Shown here: positions 50,063 to 59,334 of the stretch, piece after piece | Numbering within the stretch: position 1 is the first letter of the stretch | Layout of the letters: each line of letters opens with the position of its first letter | Translations under genes and position numbers: made by a program | Source: Colwellia sp. PAMC 21821 | Lineage (GTDB): Bacteria; Pseudomonadota; Gammaproteobacteria; Enterobacterales; Alteromonadaceae | Direction of reading: 5' to 3' | Length of the DNA stretch: 64,000 nt | Assembly: GCF_002077175.1 (NCBI RefSeq) | Contig: NZ_CP014943.1 | Span: forward strand, 1,240,001 to 1,304,000 | The notes under the pieces: model-generated | The model's input: only the letters and a program-made list of their open reading frames with translations | Databases searched by the model: none | Told to the model about the DNA's origin: nothing

Positions 50063-50845
50063 GGTAAATCCCCTTCCTTCATTTAAAGAATTAAATGTTT
50101 ATATTATTTTATATGTGAATTAATGTTGCTTAAATAATCTTCATTTACATATTTGTACTTCGAAACCATTTTAATGTCAACAGCAAATGGATAAGGTGAA
50201 TATTTTTCAACTATAATTTATTTATCAATTTGAGTTATCTTACTTAAAAGTTAATGACTCAGGATAACAGTTCAGCAAAACAAAAAACAAACAAAAACGA
50301 TTAATTACAAGTAATTAAAAAACATAAAAGATAGAAAAACAAACTGACCTACATCGTTAAAATTAAATTAATCAGATAAATAAAGGTAAAAAACATAATG
50401 AAAATAAAAATGACTGCGAAGTAACTATTGGGTTGGTTTTTAATATTTATGCTTAGCAACGATTACACATATAAGGAAAATACCTCATTTGTTATTTCTC
50501 CTAAAAAGATTGTTAAATTTAGATGAAAGACATAGCAATGGTTAACAGTATCTGGGTATCTGTGGGGTCAGGTTCTGAGGAAATATCAACAATGAGCATA
50601 GAGCAGAAATTAAGGCTAACTAATTACTGGCTTGCGTTGAATGCATGAAATAAGTACTTACAATTACAGTCATTACCAATAAAAATTCCACACAGCAATG
50701 ATTCGAATAAATCATAAAATAATGAGGTCTATTACTAGGTACTGTGTTTAGTGAGACTTTATCCATTTACGGCAACACTTTAAATACAATATTAGAATAC
50801 ATAGTCGAGCTGATGCGCGTTCAACTGGTAATATTTAAAAATAAA
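50063..50845. other. 783-bp intergenic region, no gene seen
   Basis: AT-rich gap between the TonB receptor and PpiC genes. It holds the receptor promoter and the weak operator. Near 50,562-50,600 the string ggggtcaggttctga resembles the flank of some REP-type elements, but I could not support a full element. Confidence 0.45.
50155..50168. promoter_or_regulatory. Weak candidate operator upstream of the TonB receptor gene
   Basis: gtacttcgaaacca keeps the core acttcgaa and the final CA of the locus palindrome, with 10 of 14 positions matching. It is 93 bp before the receptor start codon. Confidence 0.4.
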
Positions 50846-51124
50846 CTAAGTCCTATAAAGCACTTTAATAACATGCCAACCAAATTTAGTTTTAACGAGG
50901 TGAGGCTCTAATATTGCACCACTAAATGCTACTTTATCAAACTGAGGTACCATTTGACCGCGTTTAAATTCGCCCAAATCACCCCCTTTTTTACCTGAAG
51001 GACAAGTGGAGTGCTTCTTAGCTAAGGTTTGAAACTTAGCTCCTTTACCTAACTGTTTAATAATATCTTCTGCAATTTCTTTGTGCTTAACCAAGATGTG
51101 AAGTGCGTGCGCTGTAGCTGCCAT
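50846..51124 (-). CDS. ppiC: Parvulin-type peptidyl-prolyl isomerase
   Basis: A 92-residue single-domain parvulin that speeds prolyl isomerisation during protein folding in the cytoplasm. Family marks: [55 protein letters not shown] and the final FGWHVIKV. Length equals E. coli PpiC. There is no signal peptide. Its start lies 127 bp from the tRNA-Leu fragment, so it marks the last chromosomal gene before the island. Confidence 0.95.
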   Translation of the reverse strand: MAATAHALHILVKHKEIAEDIIKQLGKGAKFQTLAKKHSTCPSGKKGGDLGEFKRGQMVPQFDKVAFSGAILEPHLVKTKFGWHVIKVLYRT

Positions 51125-51212
51125 GTAAAAGCCTTTTTAAAACTATTTGATAAACACGCATATTATAGCGGTTTATGAATTAACTTTTTTAATATAATCT
51201 TTTAAGCATAAA

Positions 51213-51242
51213 AAAGCCCCGACTCTTTCGAATCAGGGCTTT
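51213..51242 (-). terminator. Terminator of the original tRNA-Leu gene
   Basis: Arms aaagccccga / tcagggcttt (one mismatch) read leftward end in a T-run (the plus strand shows aaaaaa at 51,210-51,215). It lies just after the 3' end of the tRNA fragment, as expected for its native terminator. Confidence 0.75.
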
Positions 51243-51250
51243 ATAAATGA

Positions 51251-51303
51251 TGGTACCAGCGGTCGGACTCGAACCGACACGTCTTTCGACAGGGGATTTT
51301 GAA
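51251..51303 (-). tRNA. Displaced 3' half of tRNA-Leu(CAA), island attachment site
   Basis: The reverse complement begins at the anticodon loop (TTCAAAATC), then the long variable arm, the T-arm gtcgg-ttcgagt-ccgac, the 3' acceptor strand and encoded CCA. The 5' half is absent: sequence to the right does not pair with the anticodon stem. This is the duplicate left by an integrase that used the tRNA 3' end. It marks the left junction of the island; the intact tRNA should be at the other end. It cannot make a functional tRNA by itself. Confidence 0.88.
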
Positions 51304-51408
51304 CAGAGCACGTGTAAAACGAACATTTAAAATCAATAACTTAAAATGATTTTTTTACACTTTGCAAAAACTTTGCAAATGCAACTTTGAATTGTCATAC
51401 TAGATTTT

Positions 51409-52680
51409 ATGACTACTCAAATCGAAAGACACGACATTCAAGACGGATTATACGTCTATCTTCAAAACAACAGCAAACGCTGGTATTGCCGATTTGTGCT
51501 TTATCGAAAGTGGTACTCTAAAGCCACAAAAGAAAAAGACCTACATAAAGCGATTGCCCGTGCTCACATGATTTATATGGAGTACAAAGTAAAAGCTAAA
51601 AACAATCTATTAGTTGATAGCAAACGATTCAAAGATGTTGCAGCTAGGACTATCGATAAGTTAGAGAACGAACTAGAACACGGCGGTGGTAAAGTTAGCT
51701 ACCGTGATTATATCCAAGCACTAAACAAATATCATATCCCCTACTTCGACCGAATGTACATAACGTCAATTGATCAAGACAAAATACGTGAGTTTAATAA
51801 ATGGCGTATCGAACAATTTGGGCGTATTCCTGCTAAATCAACCATTCTTACCCACAATGCAGGTCTGAATATGGTGTTCAAAGAGGCCATTGAAAACAAG
51901 TGGATGATTGCAGCTCAAGTACCAATTCTAACATCAAAAGGTGAAAGCGGTAAACGACGAGCTGCATTCTCTGAAGATGAATACGATAAGGTTTTTGATA
52001 CGCTTCTTAATATGATTGATAACAGCCGTAAAGAAAAAACAAAATTAATAAGAGAGCTGTTACTTAACTATATTGAATTTGCAGTTTTCACTGGCATTCG
52101 TCCCGGCACTGAAATGGAAGGCATCACTTGGGGGGATATTGAAATGGCTCGCCAAGACAATAATGTACGTTTCAAAGTTAAAGTTAGAAAAGGTAAAACG
52201 AGTAAGCATACGGGAACCCGAACTGTTATTTGCCGTGATCAAATTTGGAGCACCTTAGAAACATTACGTGAACGATTTCCAAATAGAAAACCAAAAGATA
52301 AATTATTTAGATTAGCAGATGGTGAGGAAACCAAAGAGCTTGGCGTTACCTTCAGGAAAGTACTTGATGCTTGTGATTTGAAAGAATCTCCTGATGGAGT
52401 TAGAACACTTTACTCATTACGCCATTCTTACATTACTTGGCAATTGCTACGTCGTGATTTACGGATCGATATATTAGCCAAGCAATGTGGTACAAGTACC
52501 GCAATGATCGAGCAACACTATAGTCATGTTGTGCCGAGCATGTTTGAAGAAGAACTCTCTGGGGTTAAGTTTAAGAAGGAAGATAAAAAGGTTCGGCACA
52601 TGAATAAGAAATCATTAGATAAACAAATAGAACAATTCAAAGGTTGGGAAGCTGAGTATAAGAAACGCGGTTGTATATAA
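51409..52680 (+). CDS. Tyrosine-type site-specific integrase
   Basis: This 423-residue recombinase should insert and excise the island at tRNA-Leu. The N-terminal part has an arm-type DNA-binding region (DGLYVYLQNNSKRWYCRFVLYRKW). The core-binding domain is about 110-190. The catalytic domain has the box I arginine in FTGIRPGTEMEG, a lysine in RKGKTSKH, the box II SLRHSY and the nucleophile region MIEQHYSHV. The usual first His of H-x-x-R is Tyr here (YSLR), a change also known in active phage-type integrases. It is 106 bp from the attachment half, the normal position. Downstream genes read the same way. Confidence 0.92.
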   Translation: MTTQIERHDIQDGLYVYLQNNSKRWYCRFVLYRKWYSKATKEKDLHKAIARAHMIYMEYKVKAKNNLLVDSKRFKDVAARTIDKLENELEHGGGKVSYRDYIQALNKYHIPYFDRMYITSIDQDKIREFNKWRIEQFGRIPAKSTILTHNAGLNMVFKEAIENKWMIAAQVPILTSKGESGKRRAAFSEDEYDKVFDTLLNMIDNSRKEKTKLIRELLLNYIEFAVFTGIRPGTEMEGITWGDIEMARQDNNVRFKVKVRKGKTSKHTGTRTVICRDQIWSTLETLRERFPNRKPKDKLFRLADGEETKELGVTFRKVLDACDLKESPDGVRTLYSLRHSYITWQLLRRDLRIDILAKQCGTSTAMIEQHYSHVVPSMFEEELSGVKFKKEDKKVRHMNKKSLDKQIEQFKGWEAEYKKRGCI

Positions 52681-52752
52681 TGTAATTCTTAAGGCAAAGT
52701 ATTATAGGTAATCTACAAACGCAAAACAGGATGGCGGAGCGAGGAGAAACAT

Positions 52753-52905
52753 ATGGAAAGATGGGATAAAAGTTGGCATCGTTTAAAATTCTGGACTGAT
52801 TTTAGTGCAAAGTCAGAAAGGCTTACTGTTCAGGTTTTATTATCTGATGGATATTCAAATATAGAACCATCACACCCTAATGGTGATTCATATTCGACCA
52901 TTTGA
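52753..52905 (+). CDS. Small orphan protein, 50 residues
   Basis: A short frame from ATG 52753 with an excellent ribosome site (aggag, six bases before ATG) supports translation. The product begins MERWDKSWHRLKFWTDFSAK and is rich in Trp and polar residues, without a membrane segment. I do not recognise it. It follows the integrase by about 70 bp. It could be an excisionase-size protein, but I see no helix-turn-helix, so that is not claimed. Confidence 0.5.
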   Translation: MERWDKSWHRLKFWTDFSAKSERLTVQVLLSDGYSNIEPSHPNGDSYSTI

Positions 52906-53025
52906 ACTAGCTTTTATAAAACTTAATAAATTGGAAAGTAAAGCTACATTCAAATGGGAAGAGAAAAGAGACTGATATTTAGGGCTATATCAGGCTATTG
53001 ATAATAACTAAAAGGATTAGTATAA

Positions 53026-53800
53026 ATGGAGACTCAACAAATTAAAAAAGAACAAAAACAAATTAACTTTATAAAACTTGCTGCTTTTTTTCTTAGTGGA
53101 ATAGGTTTTATTGCCGCAACTTTTCATTATATTGGTCATGGTTTTTAAAGGTCGCTTGCAAACAATCGGGCTCGGTAACGTCCAATTTGAATTAAATTCT
53201 CATGAAGCTCTTATGCAAGCTAAACTAGCACTAGAAATATTAGAAAAGCATCTCATTGAATTATTTACTGAATTTTTAGCTATGCCTTGGTATGCGTTCG
53301 TATTCATATTATTCTATTTTGCTTTACTAATGTTTATATTGAGAAAATCTTCAAACAATTCTAAACCAAGTAGTAGGTTTAACTTCCTAATTAATGGGTC
53401 TATGAAATATCTGACAGGAAGCATAAGTATCTTATGTGTCATTATAGTTTCGTTGCCAATGCTTGCTCTTATTTTTCAATTTATTGCTAATTTTCTATCT
53501 GTTGGAGAATTCGCTGGCAGGAAACAAGGACTGAATGATATAGCTCAAAAAGTCTGTATCAACATTGAAGATTATAATGGAGGTTCAAAAATCATACCCG
53601 GTTGTTCGGAGTACGTTGACATAAAAGGAACAATCCACAAAGGAACTGTGCTAAGAAGTAATGATCGACATACAATTATGATAACCAATACCGAAAGCAT
53701 TCTATTCTCTCCTGACAAAAGTATTCTTTTGTGCTCCCCGATAATTAACTTAATAAACGAAGAAAATAAAAATAACTGCCCGAAAAAGAAAGAGCTCTAA
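53026..53800 (+). pseudogene. Predicted three-helix membrane protein, split by a +1 shift
   Basis: Two frames appear to make one protein. From ATG 53026 (AAGGA upstream) a 40-residue piece with one membrane helix runs to TAA at 53146. The next frame continues FKGRLQTIGLGNVQFELN, followed by a helix, two further membrane segments (about WYAFVFILFYFALLMFIL and ISILCVIIVSLPMLALIFQF) and a Cys-bearing soluble tail. At the join, a run of five T (53142-53146) precedes the stop; four T would fuse the frames. Function unknown. Alternatively the two are separate genes, the second from an internal TTG or ATG. Confidence 0.55.
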
Positions 53801-53938
53801 TAAGAAATACTTCTATACGACTAAAAGTGATCAATGGTATATAAATCAATCATCATTCATTACTTGCATTGGTAATTAGCATGGTTAGGTGCATAATGAC
53901 TATCTAATAAATTATTCTCAATAAATTATAGGTTTAGC

Positions 53939-54688
53939 TTGTTTTCTTCAAATACCAAACTCTCGATTATTCTAACTTTGCTTTTTGTTTCTTCCGCGAT
54001 TATTTGGTTTGCATTTCCAAAGTACAATTTAGAGCCTTGGATAGTTTTGATAACAGCAGTAATTGCGGTGGAAAGACTTTATCACTCGCATTTCAAACTC
54101 AAAATAAAACAATTGTTCACCAAAAAACAAAATTATATATTTTTAAATTCAGACAAAAAAATCAATGCGCTTGAAGGTTCATTTGACGATTTTTCTAACG
54201 GTGTAACATTAAAACTAAATGACCAATCACTTTTAAACACTCCTACAGAAATTAGAATTTTTTTTAATCAAATAGGTTTAGATATGAAGGCCTATTTTAC
54301 TAATAAGCTAACTGTTAAACCATTGTTTAAATTTGATATTGGCTATTACAATGGAAAAGAATATAGAGCAGAAAAAATAACAAATAACTATTTCATTCTC
54401 CAATACGATATCGATAATGACGGTATAGATGAATTTATTTTTGGTGTAATCGATAACTGCGATATACAAATCAATATTTTGAAATACCACCCTCCACTTA
54501 GAGAGGAAGATGTAGTTAGAAAAGCTAACTGGACAATATTAGCAAACATAACAGCTGAAGCAATAAGGTGTACATCACCAAAAATAGAAATCAAAGATAA
54601 CACAATTAAAATTGATAGGTGTATTCGTGGTTTTTATTATAAATGGATATTTACAAACCCCGAGGTCGTTGACGTTAGTAATATTTAA
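53939..54688 (+). CDS. Hypothetical membrane-anchored protein
   Basis: I do not recognise this 249-residue protein. Two hydrophobic segments lie at the start (about 7-27 and 33-47), then a soluble beta-rich domain. Within it the sequence YDIDNDGIDEFIFGVID has the D-x-D-x-D-G pattern of a calcium-binding FG-GAP/dockerin-like loop. The start is TTG at 53939 and there is little ribosome site, so the true start is unsure. It lies between the split membrane protein and the large STAND-like gene and may share their transcript. Confidence 0.6.
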   Translation: MFSSNTKLSIILTLLFVSSAIIWFAFPKYNLEPWIVLITAVIAVERLYHSHFKLKIKQLFTKKQNYIFLNSDKKINALEGSFDDFSNGVTLKLNDQSLLNTPTEIRIFFNQIGLDMKAYFTNKLTVKPLFKFDIGYYNGKEYRAEKITNNYFILQYDIDNDGIDEFIFGVIDNCDIQINILKYHPPLREEDVVRKANWTILANITAEAIRCTSPKIEIKDNTIKIDRCIRGFYYKWIFTNPEVVDVSNI

Positions 54689-54750
54689 CTGAATTGAAGA
54701 ATTAAAACAAACTGAATATATAAAATTATCATTACCCTTAAGGGCTAAAC

Positions 54751-57700
54751 ATGCGAGTAACAGCTAATCAAATTGAAGTATGGGCGAACACAAGAGACTC
54801 CCAAGCAGAGTTACCATTATTAGTGCGACGCTTGATTTTTGCATCAGCAAGCCTTACTGAGCTTGCAGTGCCTGCTGGGGACTCAATCTATAGACCTGGA
54901 TGGGATGGTTACATTAATGCCATTTCAAAAGTACCTTGGGTTCCCAGCGGTATTTCTTGTTGGGAGATTGGGTGCAATAAATCAATTAAGGCAAAAGCCG
55001 AAGAAGATTTCAATAAGAGAGTTAAAGGGCTTCCTAAAGAGTTTAGAGTAAAACATACCTATGTTTTTGTAACCCCTCGCAGGTGGCACAAAAAAAATGA
55101 ATGGTTAGAAGAAAAAAGAAAGCTATGTGATTGGAAGCAAGTTTGTATAATTGATGCTGATGATATAGAAGCATGGTTAGAGCAAGCCCCATCGGTAGCT
55201 CTTGAATTCAGCGAGCAACTTGGATTGTCTGGAGATGGTATTGAATCAATTAATAGATATTGGAACAATTGGAGTGAACAATCCAGAATTCCAATAACGG
55301 TTAAAGCTATGCTGGCTGAGCGAGAACTGGCTCAAAAGGAGCTTATAACTCAGATTGAAAATAATAAGTCAATTGTTACTGTTGAAGCCGATAGTCGAGA
55401 AGAAGCTACAGCATTTGCATGCGCGGCTTTGTTAGAGCATAGCATTAACGCACAGGTTATTTGCATAACAGCAAAAATAGGTTGGCGATTTGTTGACGTA
55501 AACCCCCACATAAATATAGTTGTTTGTAGTGAACCAGAATCTGCAAAAACAATAAGTCCTAAAGCAGGGCAAACACTCATTGTACCTATATGTCACGGTG
55601 ATAATCTAAATAGGAATGCAAATACCGAATCATGTGTTTCAATACCAAGAATAACGCCATCTCAATTTGAAAAAACTCTTATCGACCTTGGTGAAGAAGA
55701 GAGTGATGCAAAACGTTATTCAACTTCAATTGGTCGCTCATGGTCAGTTTATAGAAGAACAACAGCTAAAAATCCACTTGTTGCGTCTCCATCTTGGTTA
55801 ATGAATATTGATTTTGAATGTCTTTCCGTTTTAATGCTTGTAGGTGCTTGGAACTCGAACAGTACAGGTGACAAAGCAGTTGTAGAGTCAATGTCAGGTT
55901 TGCCATATGAGAAATTTGAGCAACAGCTTCGTCAAATTGTGGGACTAGATGATTCCCCAATTATTCAAATTGGAAGTGTTTGGAAAGCTAAATCCCCATT
56001 GGAACTTGTTTACCTTATCGCACCTAAGTTATCGGCAGACACCATAAGGCGTTTTCTTAAACTTGTTGAGGCTATTTTCATCAAACCAGATCCATCTCTA
56101 GAACTTGAAGAAAAAGATCGGTTTATGGCTTCTATTTATGGAAAAGTACGTGAACAATCAGGGATTATATTAGACTCAATTGTAAACTCATTAGGTAAGC
56201 TAAAGGTATATGCGGAAACTAATTGCGACCCTATTTCAACAGAAATTAATTTGGGCGTAGAAAATCTTATACATGAGTTGTTTTATTGTGCAGAAGAAGA
56301 AAGGTGGTTGTCGTTGGCTGATTACTTACCTGAGTTTTCTGAAGCTTCACCTAGCACGTTTTTAAAATGTATAGAAGCTAGTTTAAACACTAATGTTCAA
56401 CCAGTTAAAGTTCTAATAAAAAGGACAACTGGTGCAGGAATGAACAGTAAATGTTGGCATTCAGGGTTACTTTGGGCACTTGAAGTTATTGCTTGGAACC
56501 CCAGTAAATTCTCTAGAGTTACTCAAATACTTGCTGAGCTTGATAACACACCAACAGAAAGTACTTGGGCTAATACTCCATTTTCAACATTGGTATCATT
56601 TTTCAGAGTCCATTGGCCTCAAACATTGGCTACTTCCGAGCAAAAAATTGCAATATTGAAGAGGTTAATTAAAACCCATGAAAATATAGCATGGCGCTTA
56701 TGCCTTGCATTAATGCCAAGTCACGGTGGCAGCATATGTATGAATAATGCTCGTCCTAAGTGGCGAGGTGATGATGCAGGAAGTGAAGCAGAACGAGGAA
56801 AGTATTATCCTCATTATTTATCTGAAATCGGTAGGGTTAATTTGGATTTGGCAAATAAAAATCCAACTCGAATTTCTGAATTGATTGATTATATAGATAA
56901 TTTTGAAGGTGATTATAGAGAAGAGCTATTAACTCAAATTGAAAATGCAGTTAATTTTGATGATCAAGGCAAAGAGGTAGTACTCGGAAAGCTTAGAAAA
57001 CATCTTAGCTTTCATAACACCGATGATATAGATACTTTCACTGATATAGAAAGGTTAACTTTAGCCTACAAAGCTATCATCCCAGATAACTTAATTATTA
57101 AAAATAGATGGCTTTTTACAGAAAGTTGGGTTGAATTACCAGAAGGTGAACGAAGTGATTATAAGAAAAATCAAGAGCTAGTAGCAAAATATCGAGCGGA
57201 TGCTGTTGAACAGATTTTTGAAGAATTAAGTGAAAATGGAATTATACAGCTTAAAAATAGTTCTAGTGATAAATGGCTTGTAGGTAAGTATGTAACGGAG
57301 GGACAATTAGGTACTAATGTTAAGTTGTTAATGAACTTCACCGTAAAAGAGTTTATTAAGGATGGTAAACAGTTTAATGATCCCTTTTTAGATGGTGTTA
57401 TAAGTTGCCTAGCTTATAGGGATATAGAAGTATTGCTCAACTTATTGCCTGAAACCATAGCTAATTTCAATCTTGATACTCCTTGTTATACGTCCTTACT
57501 GTCTTGTTTACCACCCAAGTTAGAAGTTCTTAATTTTATTGAAACCCTCCCCCAAGAGATCGCCAATAACTATTGGCAAATAATAAAGTTCAATCATAGG
57601 TTAAATGAAGCTGAAAGAGAGGTTATATTAGATAAGTTCATACTTTTTAAAAGATATAGGTCAGCTTTTTCTCTAATCAAAGATGATTATAAGGAAGCTC

Positions 57701-58494
57701 CTGCGAAACTTGTTTATGATATTTTGAAAAACATACTGCATGTCGATGAACCAAATGCCGAATTGCCTAATTCTCATTGGTTATTTAAAGCTATTGAGTA
57801 TATTCAGACAAGCGATGTATGTAGTCGTTTAGAGCTTGCTTTACTGGAATTCGGATATTTTCCACTGTATCACAAGCCTGATTACATACCTCCTAATCTT
57901 AAAGAAGAGCTATTACATAACCCATCACTTTTTGTTGAACTAATTTGTTATTGCTATAAAAAAGAAGGAAAATACTCTGTTGAAAAAGATATAACATCGA
58001 ATAAGAATACTGCTGAACTTTCTTGGAAAGTTATTCATTATGGCAGGGGTACTCCGGGCTTAACTGAGGATGGTACTGTAAATGAAATAGCATTTAATGA
58101 CTGGATAGAGAAAGTACGGCGTAAGGCTAAAGAGTTTGATAGAGAAACTATGACGGATCAAACGATTGGTCAATGGCTTACTAAGTGCCCAGAAGAAGAA
58201 GAAGGAATATGGCCTTGTTATCCTGTTTGCGAGCTATTGGAGAAAGCTTATGCAGATGAAATAAGAAGTTGTTTCAAAATGGGGGTTAGAAATAATAGGG
58301 GTGTAACAACGAAATCTTATGGTGAACGTGGCACACAAGAAATAAAATTGGCGACCATATACCGTAACTATGCAGATAAAGTACATGTTACTTATCCCCT
58401 CACGGCCGATATGTTAGAACAAATTGCGCTTTCTTATGAACAAGAAGCGAAGCAAGAAGACGATAGAGCGTCAATTAATATTGAAATAGACTAG
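54751..58494 (+). CDS. Large putative nuclease/degenerate STAND-like protein, candidate phage-defence gene
   Basis: A 1,247-residue protein. The first 150 residues look like a PD-(D/E)xK-type nuclease: Asp52 in RPGWDG, Glu72 in CWEIGCNK with nearby lysines (77, 80, 82), then a core strand VFVTPRRW. At 208-228 there is a strand and helix where a P-loop should be (IVTVEADSREEATAFACAALL), but the GxxGxGK[ST] motif is missing. The region near 310-345 (IPRITPSQFEKTL, ...SIGRSWSVYRR) fits the later ATPase fold. The last 850 residues are helical-repeat-like. This layout resembles STAND effectors of the Avs kind, in which the C-terminus senses a phage protein. AAGGGC precedes the ATG. Function is inferred. 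Confidence 0.6.
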   Translation: MRVTANQIEVWANTRDSQAELPLLVRRLIFASASLTELAVPAGDSIYRPGWDGYINAISKVPWVPSGISCWEIGCNKSIKAKAEEDFNKRVKGLPKEFRVKHTYVFVTPRRWHKKNEWLEEKRKLCDWKQVCIIDADDIEAWLEQAPSVALEFSEQLGLSGDGIESINRYWNNWSEQSRIPITVKAMLAERELAQKELITQIENNKSIVTVEADSREEATAFACAALLEHSINAQVICITAKIGWRFVDVNPHINIVVCSEPESAKTISPKAGQTLIVPICHGDNLNRNANTESCVSIPRITPSQFEKTLIDLGEEESDAKRYSTSIGRSWSVYRRTTAKNPLVASPSWLMNIDFECLSVLMLVGAWNSNSTGDKAVVESMSGLPYEKFEQQLRQIVGLDDSPIIQIGSVWKAKSPLELVYLIAPKLSADTIRRFLKLVEAIFIKPDPSLELEEKDRFMASIYGKVREQSGIILDSIVNSLGKLKVYAETNCDPISTEINLGVENLIHELFYCAEEERWLSLADYLPEFSEASPSTFLKCIEASLNTNVQPVKVLIKRTTGAGMNSKCWHSGLLWALEVIAWNPSKFSRVTQILAELDNTPTESTWANTPFSTLVSFFRVHWPQTLATSEQKIAILKRLIKTHENIAWRLCLALMPSHGGSICMNNARPKWRGDDAGSEAERGKYYPHYLSEIGRVNLDLANKNPTRISELIDYIDNFEGDYREELLTQIENAVNFDDQGKEVVLGKLRKHLSFHNTDDIDTFTDIERLTLAYKAIIPDNLIIKNRWLFTESWVELPEGERSDYKKNQELVAKYRADAVEQIFEELSENGIIQLKNSSSDKWLVGKYVTEGQLGTNVKLLMNFTVKEFIKDGKQFNDPFLDGVISCLAYRDIEVLLNLLPETIANFNLDTPCYTSLLSCLPPKLEVLNFIETLPQEIANNYWQIIKFNHRLNEAEREVILDKFILFKRYRSAFSLIKDDYKEAPAKLVYDILKNILHVDEPNAELPNSHWLFKAIEYIQTSDVCSRLELALLEFGYFPLYHKPDYIPPNLKEELLHNPSLFVELICYCYKKEGKYSVEKDITSNKNTAELSWKVIHYGRGTPGLTEDGTVNEIAFNDWIEKVRRKAKEFDRETMTDQTIGQWLTKCPEEEEGIWPCYPVCELLEKAYADEIRSCFKMGVRNNRGVTTKSYGERGTQEIKLATIYRNYADKVHVTYPLTADMLEQIALSYEQEAKQEDDRASINIEID

Positions 58495-58587
58495 TAACTT
58501 TACCTGTAGTAGATATTTATTCGATGCATATCAGTCAACTATAGGTCAGTGAGAATGTTTTCTAAGCTTATAACCACGTAATTTATC

Positions 58588-58659
58588 TATCAATTAATAT
58601 TGTCAGAAAGTCCATTGATAGTTTATCAATCATCAGTATATTGGATATATTCATTGATA
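58588..58659. promoter_or_regulatory. Symmetric array of TATCAAT/ATTGATA boxes upstream of a serine recombinase
   Basis: Four seven-base boxes lie at 58588 (tatcaat), 58614 (attgata), 58624 (tatcaat) and 58653 (attgata). They are nearly mirror-symmetric about 58,623. The inner pair forms a 17-bp palindrome. Such arrays before resolvase genes are usual for recombination (res) sites or autoregulation. Confidence 0.55.
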
Positions 58660-58673
58660 ACTGACTAATAATT

Positions 58674-59291
58674 ATGAACACTCGAATTTACTTAAGAGCA
58701 TCAACTAAAGAACAAGACGCAGATCGAGCTACTCAGCTATTAATTCAATTTTGTGGGACTAATAATCTCAACATCGTTGCTAAATATGTAGAAAACATCT
58801 CAGGAACGAAACTTAATCGCCCTCAACTAAATAAGTTATTAGATGAATCTCAACAAGGTGAAATTTTACTTGTTGAAAGTGTTGACCGTTTATCGCGATT
58901 ACCGATGAGTGACTGGGAGAAGCTAAAATCGATCATCAGTGACAAAGGACTAAAACTTGTCGTCGTAGATCTTCCTACAACCCATACTCTTTTGAGTTCT
59001 GATGATATTACCGCCAGCATATTATCGATAATCAACAACATGCTTTTAGACCTTATGGCTACAATGGCTCGTCTAGATAATGACAAGCGTATTGAACGGA
59101 TAAAACAAGGACAGCAGCGTGCTATTGATGCAGGTAAAAAAATTGGTGGTAGTACTAAAAATCAAGAAATTCGATCTAAGGTTATTTCATATCTATCTAA
59201 AAAACTCACTGCTGAAGAGGTAGCTAAAATGACTGACTGTGGTGTTGCTACAGTCTACCGTATCAAAAAGGAGTTGAAGCTTCTAACGTAG
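58674..59291 (+). CDS. Serine recombinase, resolvase/invertase family
   Basis: A 205-residue small serine recombinase. The catalytic serine lies in the opening IYLRASTKEQDADRATQ (near residue 10), with conserved LLVESVDRLSRLPMSDWEKL and the active-site arginines. LGGTKN-like IGGSTKNQEIR leads into a C-terminal helix-turn-helix (LTAEEVAKMTDCGVATVYRIKKEL). It is shorter than large serine integrases, so it acts as resolvase or invertase. A symmetric box array directly upstream may be its target. Confidence 0.9.
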   Translation: MNTRIYLRASTKEQDADRATQLLIQFCGTNNLNIVAKYVENISGTKLNRPQLNKLLDESQQGEILLVESVDRLSRLPMSDWEKLKSIISDKGLKLVVVDLPTTHTLLSSDDITASILSIINNMLLDLMATMARLDNDKRIERIKQGQQRAIDAGKKIGGSTKNQEIRSKVISYLSKKLTAEEVAKMTDCGVATVYRIKKELKLLT

Positions 59292-59334
59292 TGGCAAAAT
59301 TCACTATGCCACTACAACAGATATAATTTAATTA

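Noticed and set aside
50520..50640. A REP-type transposase remnant at the ggggtcaggttctga string
   Set aside because: Only a short match was seen, with no paired copy or transposase frame nearby.
51251..51400. A complete tRNA-Leu gene
   Set aside because: Only the anticodon loop to CCA is present. The bases right of 51,303 do not pair with the anticodon stem and no D-arm follows.
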